Assembly (NCBI RefSeq): GCF_003207955.1
Contig: NZ_NOXG01000002.1
Coordinates: 310,001-374,000, forward strand
Length of the DNA stretch: 64,000 nucleotides
Reading direction: 5' to 3'
From: Novacetimonas pomaceti
GTDB taxonomy: Bacteria; Pseudomonadota; Alphaproteobacteria; Acetobacterales; Acetobacteraceae
Position numbers and translations under genes: made by a program. This document shows positions 52,027 to 60,595 of this stretch, piece after piece. Position 1 is the first letter of the stretch, and each line of letters begins with the position of its first letter. The notes below the pieces were generated by a model. It was not told the origin of the DNA, ran no database searches, and saw only the letters and a list, made by a program, of their open reading frames with translations.

Positions 52027-53748
52027 TCAGTTGAAGGTGAAATGACGCGCGGCGTAATTGGCCAGCGGACGCCAGACCAGACGGTTGAACAGCAGGACGA
52101 ACATGGACATCACGACCATGCCCAGCCCGACGCGGTCCGTCGCGCCGTCAATCGTGGCCTGTGCGATATAGGCCCCCAGCCCCTGCGCGCGCAGGGTGGT
52201 GGAACCCCAGCTTGCCATTTCCGTGGCGATTGCGGCGTTCCATGCCCCGCCTGACGCGGTGATCGCGCCGGTAATGAAGAACGGCACGATACCCGGCAGC
52301 ATGACGCGCATCCACCACAGCGTGCCCCGCACCTGGAAATTGCGCGCGGCCTCCAGCAGGTCGGTGGGATAGGAAGATGCGCCGGCCACGATATTGAACA
52401 GGATATACCACTGCGTTCCCAGCAGCATGAGCGGCGTCAGCCAGATATTGCTGTTGAGGTTGAAGCGCACGATGAACAGCACGAACAGCGGAAAGAACAG
52501 GTTGGCGGGAAAGGCGGCCATGAACTGCGCCACGAACTGCGCGCGTCGCGCCCGGCGTGCATCCAGACCCAGCCAGATCCCCACCGGCACCCATATCAGC
52601 GACGCCACCAGCAGGGTCACCAGCACCCGCGCCAGCGTCAGGCCACCCAGCCCCGCGACATGCAGCACCTGCGACACGGTGAAGTGTGCCGCGGCATAGC
52701 CCGCCACCTTTTCACCGGCGATGACGACACACAGCCCGAGGCAGGCCCACCATGCGATATCGAGCACGCGGCCCGAAACATGCGATGGCCCGATGTCGGA
52801 GGGCGCGCGCCCGATGCGCAGCCAGCCGATGGAGGTCAGCGCATGGCCAAGCGCGTCGCTGATCCGCCGCAGCACCGACGTGCGCCGCAGCAGCGCCAGG
52901 ACCCATGGGTCCGGCGCGGCCTCGCCCTGCGTGTCCTCCACGCTGAAACGCGCCGACCATGCGACAAGGGGACGGAAAAGCAGCTGGTCATAGGCCAGGA
53001 TGACGATCAGCATGGTCACGATCGCATACCCGATCGCCAGCAGGTCGCGGTGCGCGATCGCGGTGCCGACATACGAACCGATTCCCGGCAGCGCGATATC
53101 CGTGCTGCCCACCGTGATCGTTTCGGAATAGACGACCATGAACCACCCGCCGGACATGGAAATCATTGCGTTCCACACCAGCGAAGGGATGGCGAAAGGC
53201 ACCTCCAGCCGCCAGAACCGCTGCCATGCCGTCAGGCCGAAACAGCGGGCCGCTTCCTCCAGGTCGGCGGGCACGGTGCGCAGCGACTGGTACATGCTAA
53301 AGGCCATGTTCCACGCCTGGCTGGTGAAGATCGTGAAGATCGCCGCCAGTTCCGCCCCCATCATCTGGCCGGGGAAAAGCCCGAGGAAGAAGACGACGGT
53401 AAAGGTCAGAAACCCGAGGATGGGCACCGACTGCAGGATATCGAGGACCGGGATCAGGATCTGTCCCGCCCGCCGGCTTTTCGCCGCCCATACGGCATAG
53501 GTGAAGGTAAAGGCCAGTGATGCCAGCAGGGCCGCGAACATCCGGAACGTCGTGCGCAGGGCATATCCCGGCAGCCATGACGGATCGAGGTGGATCGTCT
53601 GCGCCGTGGCGGGGGACAGGGGCACCAGCATGTGCCGCCCCACCGTCGCCATCGCCACGCCAAGCCCCATCAGGATGACAAGCCCCACGAGGTCGAACAG
53701 ATTGGGACGGACCCGCAGGCTGTGGGCGGTAAGGGTCGGTTCGATCAC
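52027..53748 (-). CDS. ABC transporter permease, two fused permease domains
   Basis: This 573-residue inner-membrane protein carries two complete BPD_transp_1 permease units in one chain. The two EAA loops are EEAARCFGLTAWQRFWRLEV near residue 165 and EAARNFQVRGTLWWMRVMLP near 470. About twelve helices are predicted. The fused design removes the need for a homodimer. The start overlaps the dut stop by four bases, placing the transporter in the ubiE-coaBC-dut transcript. It belongs to the NitT/TauT class; the substrate is unknown. Confidence 0.85.
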   Translation of the reverse strand: MIEPTLTAHSLRVRPNLFDLVGLVILMGLGVAMATVGRHMLVPLSPATAQTIHLDPSWLPGYALRTTFRMFAALLASLAFTFTYAVWAAKSRRAGQILIPVLDILQSVPILGFLTFTVVFFLGLFPGQMMGAELAAIFTIFTSQAWNMAFSMYQSLRTVPADLEEAARCFGLTAWQRFWRLEVPFAIPSLVWNAMISMSGGWFMVVYSETITVGSTDIALPGIGSYVGTAIAHRDLLAIGYAIVTMLIVILAYDQLLFRPLVAWSARFSVEDTQGEAAPDPWVLALLRRTSVLRRISDALGHALTSIGWLRIGRAPSDIGPSHVSGRVLDIAWWACLGLCVVIAGEKVAGYAAAHFTVSQVLHVAGLGGLTLARVLVTLLVASLIWVPVGIWLGLDARRARRAQFVAQFMAAFPANLFFPLFVLFIVRFNLNSNIWLTPLMLLGTQWYILFNIVAGASSYPTDLLEAARNFQVRGTLWWMRVMLPGIVPFFITGAITASGGAWNAAIATEMASWGSTTLRAQGLGAYIAQATIDGATDRVGLGMVVMSMFVLLFNRLVWRPLANYAARHFTFN

Positions 53749-54206
53749 CCTGTCGTTCCCGTGCTGCCGAATCCACCGGCGCCGCGCGCCGTGTCGTCAA
53801 GGGTATCGCATTCCTGCCAGACACCGCGCACGACCGGGGCCAGCACGCCCTGCGCGATGCGCATGCCCCGTTCGACCACGAAATGATCCGTGCCGGTATT
53901 GAGCATGATGATGCCGATTTCCCCGCGATAATCCTCGTCAATCGTGCCGGGCGAATTGGGCAGCATTATGCCATGTTTCAGCGCAAGGCCGGAACGCGGC
54001 CGGATCTGCAGTTCGTACCCGGCAGGCAGCGCGATGCACAGGCCGGTCGGGATCAGCGCGCGTCCACCCGCCCATATCGTGACCGGATCTGTCACCGCCG
54101 CGACCAGATCCATCCCCGCAGCCCCCTGCGTCGCATAGGCAGGAAGCGGCAGTCCCGCCGCATGCGCGAGGCGACGGATACGGATGGGCAGGGAAGGCTG
54201 GCTCAT
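53745..54206 (-). CDS. dut: dUTP diphosphatase
   Basis: This 153-residue trimeric dUTPase removes dUTP and supplies dUMP. All five motifs are visible: AAGMDLVAAV, RPRSGLALKHGI, GTIDEDYRGEIGIIM, RGMRIAQGVLAP and the C-terminal GAGGFGSTGTTG. It overlaps coaBC upstream and the ABC permease downstream by four bases each. Confidence 0.97.
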   Translation of the reverse strand: MSQPSLPIRIRRLAHAAGLPLPAYATQGAAGMDLVAAVTDPVTIWAGGRALIPTGLCIALPAGYELQIRPRSGLALKHGIMLPNSPGTIDEDYRGEIGIIMLNTGTDHFVVERGMRIAQGVLAPVVRGVWQECDTLDDTARGAGGFGSTGTTG

Positions 54207-55435
54207 GCGGGGGCTCCATGATGGGAAGGGGCGATTTCTGTTACAATCTTATGCACCAGTCCGCGCGCGACCGCATCCTTCGATGTGCGGGGCCAGTGTT
54301 CCGTGCCAGTGGCCGTGATCAGCGTGACCTCGTTTTCATGGCCGCCCATGATGCCGGTTTCCGCCCGCACGTCGTTGGCGACGATCCAGTCACAGCCCTT
54401 GCGCAGGCGTTTCGCCGCCGCGTTGTCCCGCACGTCGTCGGTTTCGGCGGCAAAGCCGATCACCAGACGCGGGCGTGCCGGGCCGGGGCGCGACAGGTGG
54501 GCCAGGATGTCGGGATTGGGCACCAGCGTCAGGCTCGGCGGTGGAGCGCCGGGGGATTTCTTGATCTTGCGCGTTCCCGGCTGCGCCACGCGCCAGTCCG
54601 CCACGGCGGCGGCGCAGACGGCCACGTCGCAGGGCAGCGCGGCTTCGCACGCCGCCAGCATCTGCTGCGCCGTTTCCACGCGATGAAGCGTCACGCCGGG
54701 CGGGGGGGCGATGTCGGTCGGTCCGCTGACCAGCGTGACCTGCGCGCCCATGGCCGCCAGCGCGTCGGCAATCGCGTATCCCTGCCGCCCGGAAGAGCGG
54801 TTGGCGAGGTAGCGCACCGGGTCGATGGGTTCATGCGTCGGCCCCGCCGTGACCAGCGCGCGCATTCCATGCAGCGGCAGGCTGGCCGCCGGGCGCAGGG
54901 CAGCCATGACGGATTGCGCGATGGCCGCGGGTTCGCTCATCCGGCCCGGCCCGGTTTCATGGCAGGCCATGACGCCTTCTTCCGGCCCGACAAAGGTGAC
55001 GCCGCGCGCGGACAGCGTCGCGACATTGGCGCGGGTGGCGGGATGCAGCCACATGCGCACGTTCATCGCGGGCACTGCCATGACGGGCGTGTCGGTCGCC
55101 AGCAGCACGGTGGTCGCCAGGTCGTCCGCCATGCCATTGGCCATGCGGGCCAGGATATCGGCCGTGGCGGGACAGACGACGATCAGGTCGCTGGCGCGCG
55201 ACAGGGCGATATGCCCCATTTCGTGTTCGTCTGTCAGGGAAAACAGGTCTTCGGAAACCCGCTCGCCCGTCAGTGCCTGAAGGGTGAGGGGGGTGACGAA
55301 GCGCGCGCCCGCGCGGGTCAGGATGGTGCGGACCTGCACGCCGCGTTCCACGAGGCGCCGGATCAGTTCCGGCACCTTGAACGCCGCGATCCCGCCGCAG
55401 ATCACCAGCAGGACGGACGGGCGCGCGCCCTTCAT
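54203..55435 (-). CDS. coaBC: bifunctional phosphopantothenoylcysteine decarboxylase / phosphopantothenate--cysteine ligase
   Basis: This 410-residue coenzyme A enzyme has an N-terminal FMN-dependent CoaC half (VLLVICGGIAAFKVPELIRR, ALSRASDLIVVCPATADILA, AVPAMNVRMW with the catalytic Asn) and a C-terminal CoaB half (ALVTAGPTHEPIDPVRYLANR then SSGRQGYAIADA, and VGFAAETDD-like IGFAAETDDV). ATG 55435 coincides with the end of ubiE in a TGATG overlap. Confidence 0.95.
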   Translation of the reverse strand: MKGARPSVLLVICGGIAAFKVPELIRRLVERGVQVRTILTRAGARFVTPLTLQALTGERVSEDLFSLTDEHEMGHIALSRASDLIVVCPATADILARMANGMADDLATTVLLATDTPVMAVPAMNVRMWLHPATRANVATLSARGVTFVGPEEGVMACHETGPGRMSEPAAIAQSVMAALRPAASLPLHGMRALVTAGPTHEPIDPVRYLANRSSGRQGYAIADALAAMGAQVTLVSGPTDIAPPPGVTLHRVETAQQMLAACEAALPCDVAVCAAAVADWRVAQPGTRKIKKSPGAPPPSLTLVPNPDILAHLSRPGPARPRLVIGFAAETDDVRDNAAAKRLRKGCDWIVANDVRAETGIMGGHENEVTLITATGTEHWPRTSKDAVARGLVHKIVTEIAPSHHGAPA

Positions 55436-56241
55436 CAGATGCGCCAGCCCGAATGGATGGCGGCGATCCCGCCGGACAGGTTCTGGTAGGAGACGCGTTC
55501 CAGCCCCGCTTCGCGCATCATGTCCGCCAGCGTTTCCTGATCGGGGAACATGCGGATGCTTTCGGCCAGATACTGGTAGCTTTCGCGGTCCCCGGCGATG
55601 GCGGCGCCCATGCGGGGCAGCACCTGGAACGACCATGCGTCATAGATGGGCGACAGGGCCGCGACCTGCACGCGGGAGAATTCGAGGCACAGGAAACGTC
55701 CCCCCGGCCGCAGCACGCGCCGTGCCTCGCGCAGGACCTGCAGCTTGTCCGTGCAGTTGCGCAGCCCGAACGCGATGGAGACGCGATCGACGGAGCAGTC
55801 TGCGATGGGAATCGCCTCGGCATCGACCGCCACGAAATTCAGGCCGGAGACAAGCCCGCGTGACAGCGCGCGGTCACGTCCGACCGCCAGCATGCTGACA
55901 TTGATGTCCGACAGGATGGCGGGACCACCGCCGCCACGCAGCCAGCCGAAGGAAATGTCGCCCGTCCCCCCCGCAAGGTCGAGCAGGCGCAGGTCGGGAT
56001 GGGGGCCAAGTTCGGTGACGAAAATCTTTTTCCATGCCCGGTGGATGCCAAGCGACATCACGTCATTCATGATGTCGTACTTGCCCGCGACGCTGTCGAA
56101 CACCTCGCGCACCATGGATTTCTTTTCCGTGACGGGAACGTGACGGAAGCCGAAATCGGTCGTGCCGGAGGGATGTCCGCTCGGCGTGGGGCCATCGGAC
56201 GGGGAAGGGGCGGATTGGGTATGGTGGCTATTGTCGCTCAT
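55435..56241 (-). CDS. ubiE: demethylmenaquinone/2-methoxy-6-polyprenyl-1,4-benzoquinol methyltransferase
   Basis: This 268-residue class I methyltransferase performs C-methylation in ubiquinone synthesis. It has VREVFDSVAGKYDIMNDVMS, GIHRAWKK, SAM motif LLDLAGGTGDISF, VAVDAEAIPIADCSVDRVSI and FGLRNCTDKLQVLREARRVL then RPGGRFLCLEFS. ATG 56241 (MSDNSHH) is used; its first 30 residues are low complexity. It is the first gene of the minus-strand operon and diverges from mutM 30 bases away. Confidence 0.94.
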   Translation of the reverse strand: MSDNSHHTQSAPSPSDGPTPSGHPSGTTDFGFRHVPVTEKKSMVREVFDSVAGKYDIMNDVMSLGIHRAWKKIFVTELGPHPDLRLLDLAGGTGDISFGWLRGGGGPAILSDINVSMLAVGRDRALSRGLVSGLNFVAVDAEAIPIADCSVDRVSIAFGLRNCTDKLQVLREARRVLRPGGRFLCLEFSRVQVAALSPIYDAWSFQVLPRMGAAIAGDRESYQYLAESIRMFPDQETLADMMREAGLERVSYQNLSGGIAAIHSGWRI

Positions 56242-56270
56242 GATCGGGAGATATAACCTTATAACCCGCC

Positions 56271-57137
56271 ATGCCGGAACTCCCTGAAGTAGAAACTGTG
56301 ATGCGCGGGATGCGATTGCACCTCGAAGGTCACAAGATTGCAACTGCCACGACCGGGCGCGACGGGTTGCGTCGTCCTTTCCCGCCGGGACTGGGCGACT
56401 CGCTGCGTGGCCGGGTGATCACGCGGTTCGGGCGACGGGGGAAATACATTCTCGTCGATCTTGACGACGCGCGGACGCTGCTGGTGCATCTGGGGATGTC
56501 GGGGCGGATCGTGCTGGGTTCCGACATCTCGACGCCGGCGGCGCGGCACGAACACCTGCTGATCCTGACGCATCAGGGCGCGCGATGCGGGCTGGTGGAC
56601 CCGCGCCGTTTCGGGGTCGTGGACCTGGTGCGCACGGAGGACGTGGGCGCCCACCCGCTGCTGGCGCGCATGGGGCCGGAGCCGCTGGGCAACGGGTTCG
56701 ATGCCGTGGGACTGGCGCGCGCGGCGGCAGGGCGACGTACCCCGATCAAGTCGCTGCTGCTGGACCAGCGGGTCGTCGCGGGACTGGGTAATATATATGT
56801 CTCCGAAGCGCTGTTCCGCGCGGGCATCCATCCCGCCCGCATGGCCGCCAGCCTGGACGCGGCGCAGTGCGGGGCGCTGGTGGGCAGCATCCGCGACGTC
56901 CTGACCGAGGCGATCGCCGCTGGCGGGTCGAGTCTGCGTGATTACGTGAAACCCGATGGGGAGTTGGGCTATTTCCAGCATGCGTGGCGTGTCTATGGCC
57001 GGGCGGGGGAGGGATGTCCCGAATGTCCCGGCCCGCCGGCATGCGATGGTGTCATGCGGATCACGCAGGCGGGACGGTCCTCATTTTTCTGTCCCATGCG
57101 CCAGGAAGTCGGGGCGGAAGCCGAAGACTTGTCTTGA
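56271..57137 (+). CDS. mutM: formamidopyrimidine-DNA glycosylase (Fpg/MutM)
   Basis: This 288-residue base-excision glycosylase/AP lyase acts on 8-oxoguanine. The N-terminal MPELPEVETVMRGM supplies the catalytic Pro 2 and Glu 3, and Lys 57-like lies in RRGKYILVDL. The helix-two-turn-helix DQRVVAGLGNIYVSEALF is intact. The C-terminal zinc finger has CPEC, PACDG and GRSSFFC, but the last ligand, normally CxxCQ, reads CPMRQ. The finger Arg that contacts DNA is retained. An extra Cys in PACDG may compensate. Confidence 0.93.
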   Translation: MPELPEVETVMRGMRLHLEGHKIATATTGRDGLRRPFPPGLGDSLRGRVITRFGRRGKYILVDLDDARTLLVHLGMSGRIVLGSDISTPAARHEHLLILTHQGARCGLVDPRRFGVVDLVRTEDVGAHPLLARMGPEPLGNGFDAVGLARAAAGRRTPIKSLLLDQRVVAGLGNIYVSEALFRAGIHPARMAASLDAAQCGALVGSIRDVLTEAIAAGGSSLRDYVKPDGELGYFQHAWRVYGRAGEGCPECPGPPACDGVMRITQAGRSSFFCPMRQEVGAEAEDLS

Positions 57138-57240
57138 CGGATGGGGAAAGTGTGGACTAGACCGCGATCCTGATATCTGGATGTCCGCAACTATCGGGTG
57201 GCGGACCGCCGTAACCTGATTTTTTGCTGAACTGAGAACG

Positions 57241-57510
57241 ATGGCCAATACCGCATCCGCGCGCAAGCGCATCCGCCAGACCGAGCGCCGTAACGCGCGC
57301 AACACCGCCCGCATCTCCCGCGTGCGCACCTTCGTCAAGAAGGTCGAGACCGCGATCGAGGCCGGCAAGAAGGAAGACGCCACCGTCGCCCTGCGCGCGG
57401 CGCAGCCCGAACTGCAGCGCGCTGTGGGCAAGGGCGTCATGCACGCCAACACGGTGGCACGCCGCATTTCGCGCCTGTCCGCGCGTATCAAGGCGCTTGC
57501 CGCTGCCTGA
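57241..57510 (+). CDS. rpsT: 30S ribosomal protein S20
   Basis: This 89-residue S20 starts MANTASARKRIRQTERRNAR and continues SRVRTFVKKVETAI, with HANTVARRISRLSARIKAL at the C-terminus. It is a basic, helical primary 16S rRNA-binding protein. It lies upstream of dnaA. A weak hairpin CGCGGAA/TTTCGCG follows at about 57536-57560. Confidence 0.97.
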   Translation: MANTASARKRIRQTERRNARNTARISRVRTFVKKVETAIEAGKKEDATVALRAAQPELQRAVGKGVMHANTVARRISRLSARIKALAAA

Positions 57511-57884
57511 TCCATTTACTGGATAAATAAGCGTGCGCGCGGAATAAATAATTTCGCGTAATAAATGGGACCGCATCATGTCATTCCGGCAAGGTGTGGT
57601 CCTTTTTATTTGTCATCTACTCCTCATTATTGCGTATTTCCGTCGCGGACTCGGTTTTGATCGGCGGCTGGTCAGATTCCCGTTGCTTCCTCCGATTCCC
57701 TGCACTAACTTCGGGGTCATCCTCATCGGTAGCGGCTGGGGCGCTGATCCGTCGGCGCATGGGTTTTCGTGCAGGCATGCGCGGAAAACGCGAACGTGTC
57801 CGCATGCGTTGGGGGGATGTGTTAATTTTGAACAGGCATTTCGCGGGCGCGGACTGTCATGTCCCTGAATGGCCGGGAGTGAAG
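57511..57884. other. 374-base rpsT-dnaA intergenic region
   Basis: The first 90 bases are A+T-rich (GGATAAATAAGCG, GGAATAAATAAT) with a weak hairpin and a flanking CCATTTA/TAAATGG pair. I find no copy of the DnaA box TTATCCACA or its complement; the nearest is TGTGTTAAT near 57818. It presumably holds the dnaA promoter. An open reading frame upstream of 57885 continues in frame but has no DnaA similarity. Confidence 0.5.
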
Positions 57885-59333
57885 ATGACGGGCGGACTGG
57901 AAGGATATGACGAGGTTGCCGAAGCGAATGCCCAGAAAAGCATTCTCGACATCCACTGGTCGCGTATCTGCGCCCGCCTCAAGGCCGAGGTCGGGGAGGT
58001 GGAATACAACACCTGGCTGAGGCAGATGGGTGTCGGCCCCGTCGACGAGGATGAAATCACCCTCTACCTTCCCACGCGCTTCCTGCGTGACTGGGTGCGG
58101 GGACAGTACGGCGATCGCCTTGGCGCGCTGTGGCATGCCGAAGTCCCCGCGATCCGCCGCGTCGAACTTCAGGTCGCGCGTGGCGCCTCACCCGCGACGG
58201 ATGGCGACGCGCCATCCGCCGGGCCCGCGTCCGCCGCAGCGGCGACACCCCCCGTGGCCGAGGTCGTGGCGGTGGTCGAGGAACCCCGCGCCGCCGAGGT
58301 GCGCAGCGACCTTGCCGCGCCGCTCGACCCGCGTTTCACGTTTGATACCTTCGTTGTCGGCAAGCCGAACGAATTCGCGTACGCCTGTGCCCGGCGGGTG
58401 GCCGAACGCCCGTCCAGCCCCGGCTTCAACCCCCTGTTCCTGTATGGCGGCGTGGGTCTGGGCAAGACGCACCTGATGCATGCGATCGGCTCCGAACTGG
58501 TGCGCGAGGGACGGGTTTCCGTGGCCTACATGTCGGCCGAAAAGTTCATGTACCGTTTCATCGCCGCCATCCGTTCGCAGTCCACCATGGAATTCAAGGA
58601 ACAGCTGCGTTCGGTCGATGTGCTGATGATCGATGACCTGCAGTTCCTGATCGGCAAGGACAATACGCAGGAAGAATTCTTCCACACCTTCAACGCGCTG
58701 GTTGACGCGGGGCGGCAGATCGTCGTTTCGGCGGACAAGTCGCCCTCCGACCTGTCGGGGCTGGAGGATCGCCTGCGCACGCGTCTCGGGTGCGGGATGG
58801 TGGCGGACATCCATGCCACGACGTTCGAGCTGCGGATTTCCATCCTGGAGGCCAAGGCCGCCGCGTCCGGGGTGGAAGTGCCCGCCAAGGTTCTGGAATT
58901 CCTTGCGCACAAGATCACCTCGAACGTCCGCGAACTCGAAGGCGCGCTGAACCGCCTGATCGCGCATGCCAACCTGTTTGGCCGCCCCGTGACGCTGGAG
59001 GCGACGCAGGATGTGCTGCATGACATCCTCAAGGCCAACAACCGCCGCGTCACGATCGAGGAAATACAGCGCAAGGTCGCCGAACACTGGAACATCCGGC
59101 TGACGGACATGTCTTCCGCCCGGCGTTCCACCGTGGTGGCGCGGCCCCGGCAGGTGGCGATGTACCTGTCAAAGCAGCTGACCTCGCGCTCCCTGCCGGA
59201 AATCGGGCGCAAGTTCGGAAACCGCGACCATACCACCGTCATCTATGCCGTGCGGCGCGTGATGGAACTTATGGAACAGGATCCGGCTTTTGCCGAGGAT
59301 GTGGAATTGCTGCGCCGGATGCTCGAAAGCTGA
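57885..59333 (+). CDS. dnaA: chromosomal replication initiator protein DnaA
   Basis: This 482-residue protein has the N-terminal DnaB/DiaA-interaction domain (WSRICARLKAEVGEVEYNTW), a variable Ala/Pro-rich linker, the AAA+ domain (FLYGGVGLGKTHLMHAIG, Walker B VLMIDDLQFLIGK) and the DNA-binding domain with SSARRSTVVARPRQVAMYLS and GRKFGNRDHTTVIYAV. ATG 57885 is chosen because it follows GGGAGTGAAG and matches the domain start; GTG 57879 and a much longer frame are alternatives. Confidence 0.96.
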   Translation: MTGGLEGYDEVAEANAQKSILDIHWSRICARLKAEVGEVEYNTWLRQMGVGPVDEDEITLYLPTRFLRDWVRGQYGDRLGALWHAEVPAIRRVELQVARGASPATDGDAPSAGPASAAAATPPVAEVVAVVEEPRAAEVRSDLAAPLDPRFTFDTFVVGKPNEFAYACARRVAERPSSPGFNPLFLYGGVGLGKTHLMHAIGSELVREGRVSVAYMSAEKFMYRFIAAIRSQSTMEFKEQLRSVDVLMIDDLQFLIGKDNTQEEFFHTFNALVDAGRQIVVSADKSPSDLSGLEDRLRTRLGCGMVADIHATTFELRISILEAKAAASGVEVPAKVLEFLAHKITSNVRELEGALNRLIAHANLFGRPVTLEATQDVLHDILKANNRRVTIEEIQRKVAEHWNIRLTDMSSARRSTVVARPRQVAMYLSKQLTSRSLPEIGRKFGNRDHTTVIYAVRRVMELMEQDPAFAEDVELLRRMLES

Positions 59334-59445
59334 TATTTTCGTTCAACGCCCTCTTTTCGCATTTGCGTCAGGCTGCTAGACCTATTGCCCCCATTACGTG
59401 CTTCGGTCACGAAACGCGTTGCCGGGCAAGGAGGATTTGTTACAC

Positions 59446-60570
59446 ATGAAGCTGAAGGCTGATCGCGCGACCCTGCTCAAGGCGCTGATGCATATTCAGG
59501 GCGTGGCTGAGAAGCGTAACACCATCCCCATTCTTGCCAACGTCCTCATCAACGTCACCGACGGGCTGATGACCATGACGGCCACCGATATGGAAATCGC
59601 GGTGGTGGAGGGGATTTCGGCTGAAATCCTGCGTGACGGGGCCGTGACCGCGCCCGCAGCCGTGCTGTGCGATATCGTGCGCCGGCTGCCTGACGGCGCG
59701 GTGATCGAACTGGACCAGGCGGGGGGCGACGCGCCGCTGGGCCTGCGCGCCGGACGCTTTACCACCAGCCTCAACGTGCTGGATGTCGATGACTTCCCCT
59801 CCATGATGGCGGGCGCGCTGCCGCACGAATTCACCATCGCGTCACAGGTGCTGCGCGGCCTGATCGACCGGACGCGCTTTGCCATTTCGACCGAAGAGAC
59901 GCGCTATTACCTCAACGGCATCTATTTCCACGTCGCGCAGACCCCGCATGGGGAGATGCTGCGCGCGGTGGCGACCGACGGGCACCGCCTTGCCCGCGTG
60001 GAAACCGACGTGCCGGAGGGGGCGGCGGGCATGCCCGGCGTCATCGTGCCGCGCAAGACGGTGACGGAACTGCGCAAGCTGCTGGACGAAGGGCCGGAAC
60101 ATATCGGCGTCGCCCTGTCGGATACGCGCATCCAGTTCACCGTCGGCAACGTGATCCTGACGTCCAAGCTGATCGACGGCACCTTCCCCGAATATGAACG
60201 CGTGATTCCCACCGGCAACGACAAGATCCTGCATGTGGGAAAGAAGATTTTCTCCGACGCGGTATCGCGCGTGGCCGCGATCAGCCAGGAACGTTCCCGC
60301 CCGGTCAAGCTGACGGTCACTCAGAACCTGCTGACCCTGACCGCCGTCAGCCAGGATCAGGGCACCGCGACCGAGGAACTGGACGATACCCATGTCGTCT
60401 ATGACGCAAGCCCGATCGAAATCGGCTTCCAGGCGCGTTACCTCAACGATATCACCGACCAGATCGACAAGAATGTCGAGTTCGCGTTTTCCGACAGCTC
60501 CGCGCCCACCATCGTGCGCGATGTGGATCGTCCCTCGGCACTGTATGTGCTGATGCCGATGCGCGTCTGA
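59446..60570 (+). CDS. dnaN: DNA polymerase III subunit beta (sliding clamp)
   Basis: This 374-residue clamp has the three-domain layout: MKLKADRATLLKALMHIQGV, then TIPILANVLI, and C-terminal SSAPTIVRDVDRPSALYVLM followed by PMRV (the canonical YVLMPMR end). ATG 59446 follows a strong AAGGAGG. It tethers polymerase III to DNA and is encoded 112 bases after dnaA and 25 bases before recF. Confidence 0.97.
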   Translation: MKLKADRATLLKALMHIQGVAEKRNTIPILANVLINVTDGLMTMTATDMEIAVVEGISAEILRDGAVTAPAAVLCDIVRRLPDGAVIELDQAGGDAPLGLRAGRFTTSLNVLDVDDFPSMMAGALPHEFTIASQVLRGLIDRTRFAISTEETRYYLNGIYFHVAQTPHGEMLRAVATDGHRLARVETDVPEGAAGMPGVIVPRKTVTELRKLLDEGPEHIGVALSDTRIQFTVGNVILTSKLIDGTFPEYERVIPTGNDKILHVGKKIFSDAVSRVAAISQERSRPVKLTVTQNLLTLTAVSQDQGTATEELDDTHVVYDASPIEIGFQARYLNDITDQIDKNVEFAFSDSSAPTIVRDVDRPSALYVLMPMRV

Positions 60571-60595
60571 CGCCACGATCGGTCGCCGGGCGCGT

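Noticed and set aside
57818..57826. TGTGTTAAT as a DnaA box
   Set aside because: Two mismatches to the consensus and a single copy; not enough to call an origin.
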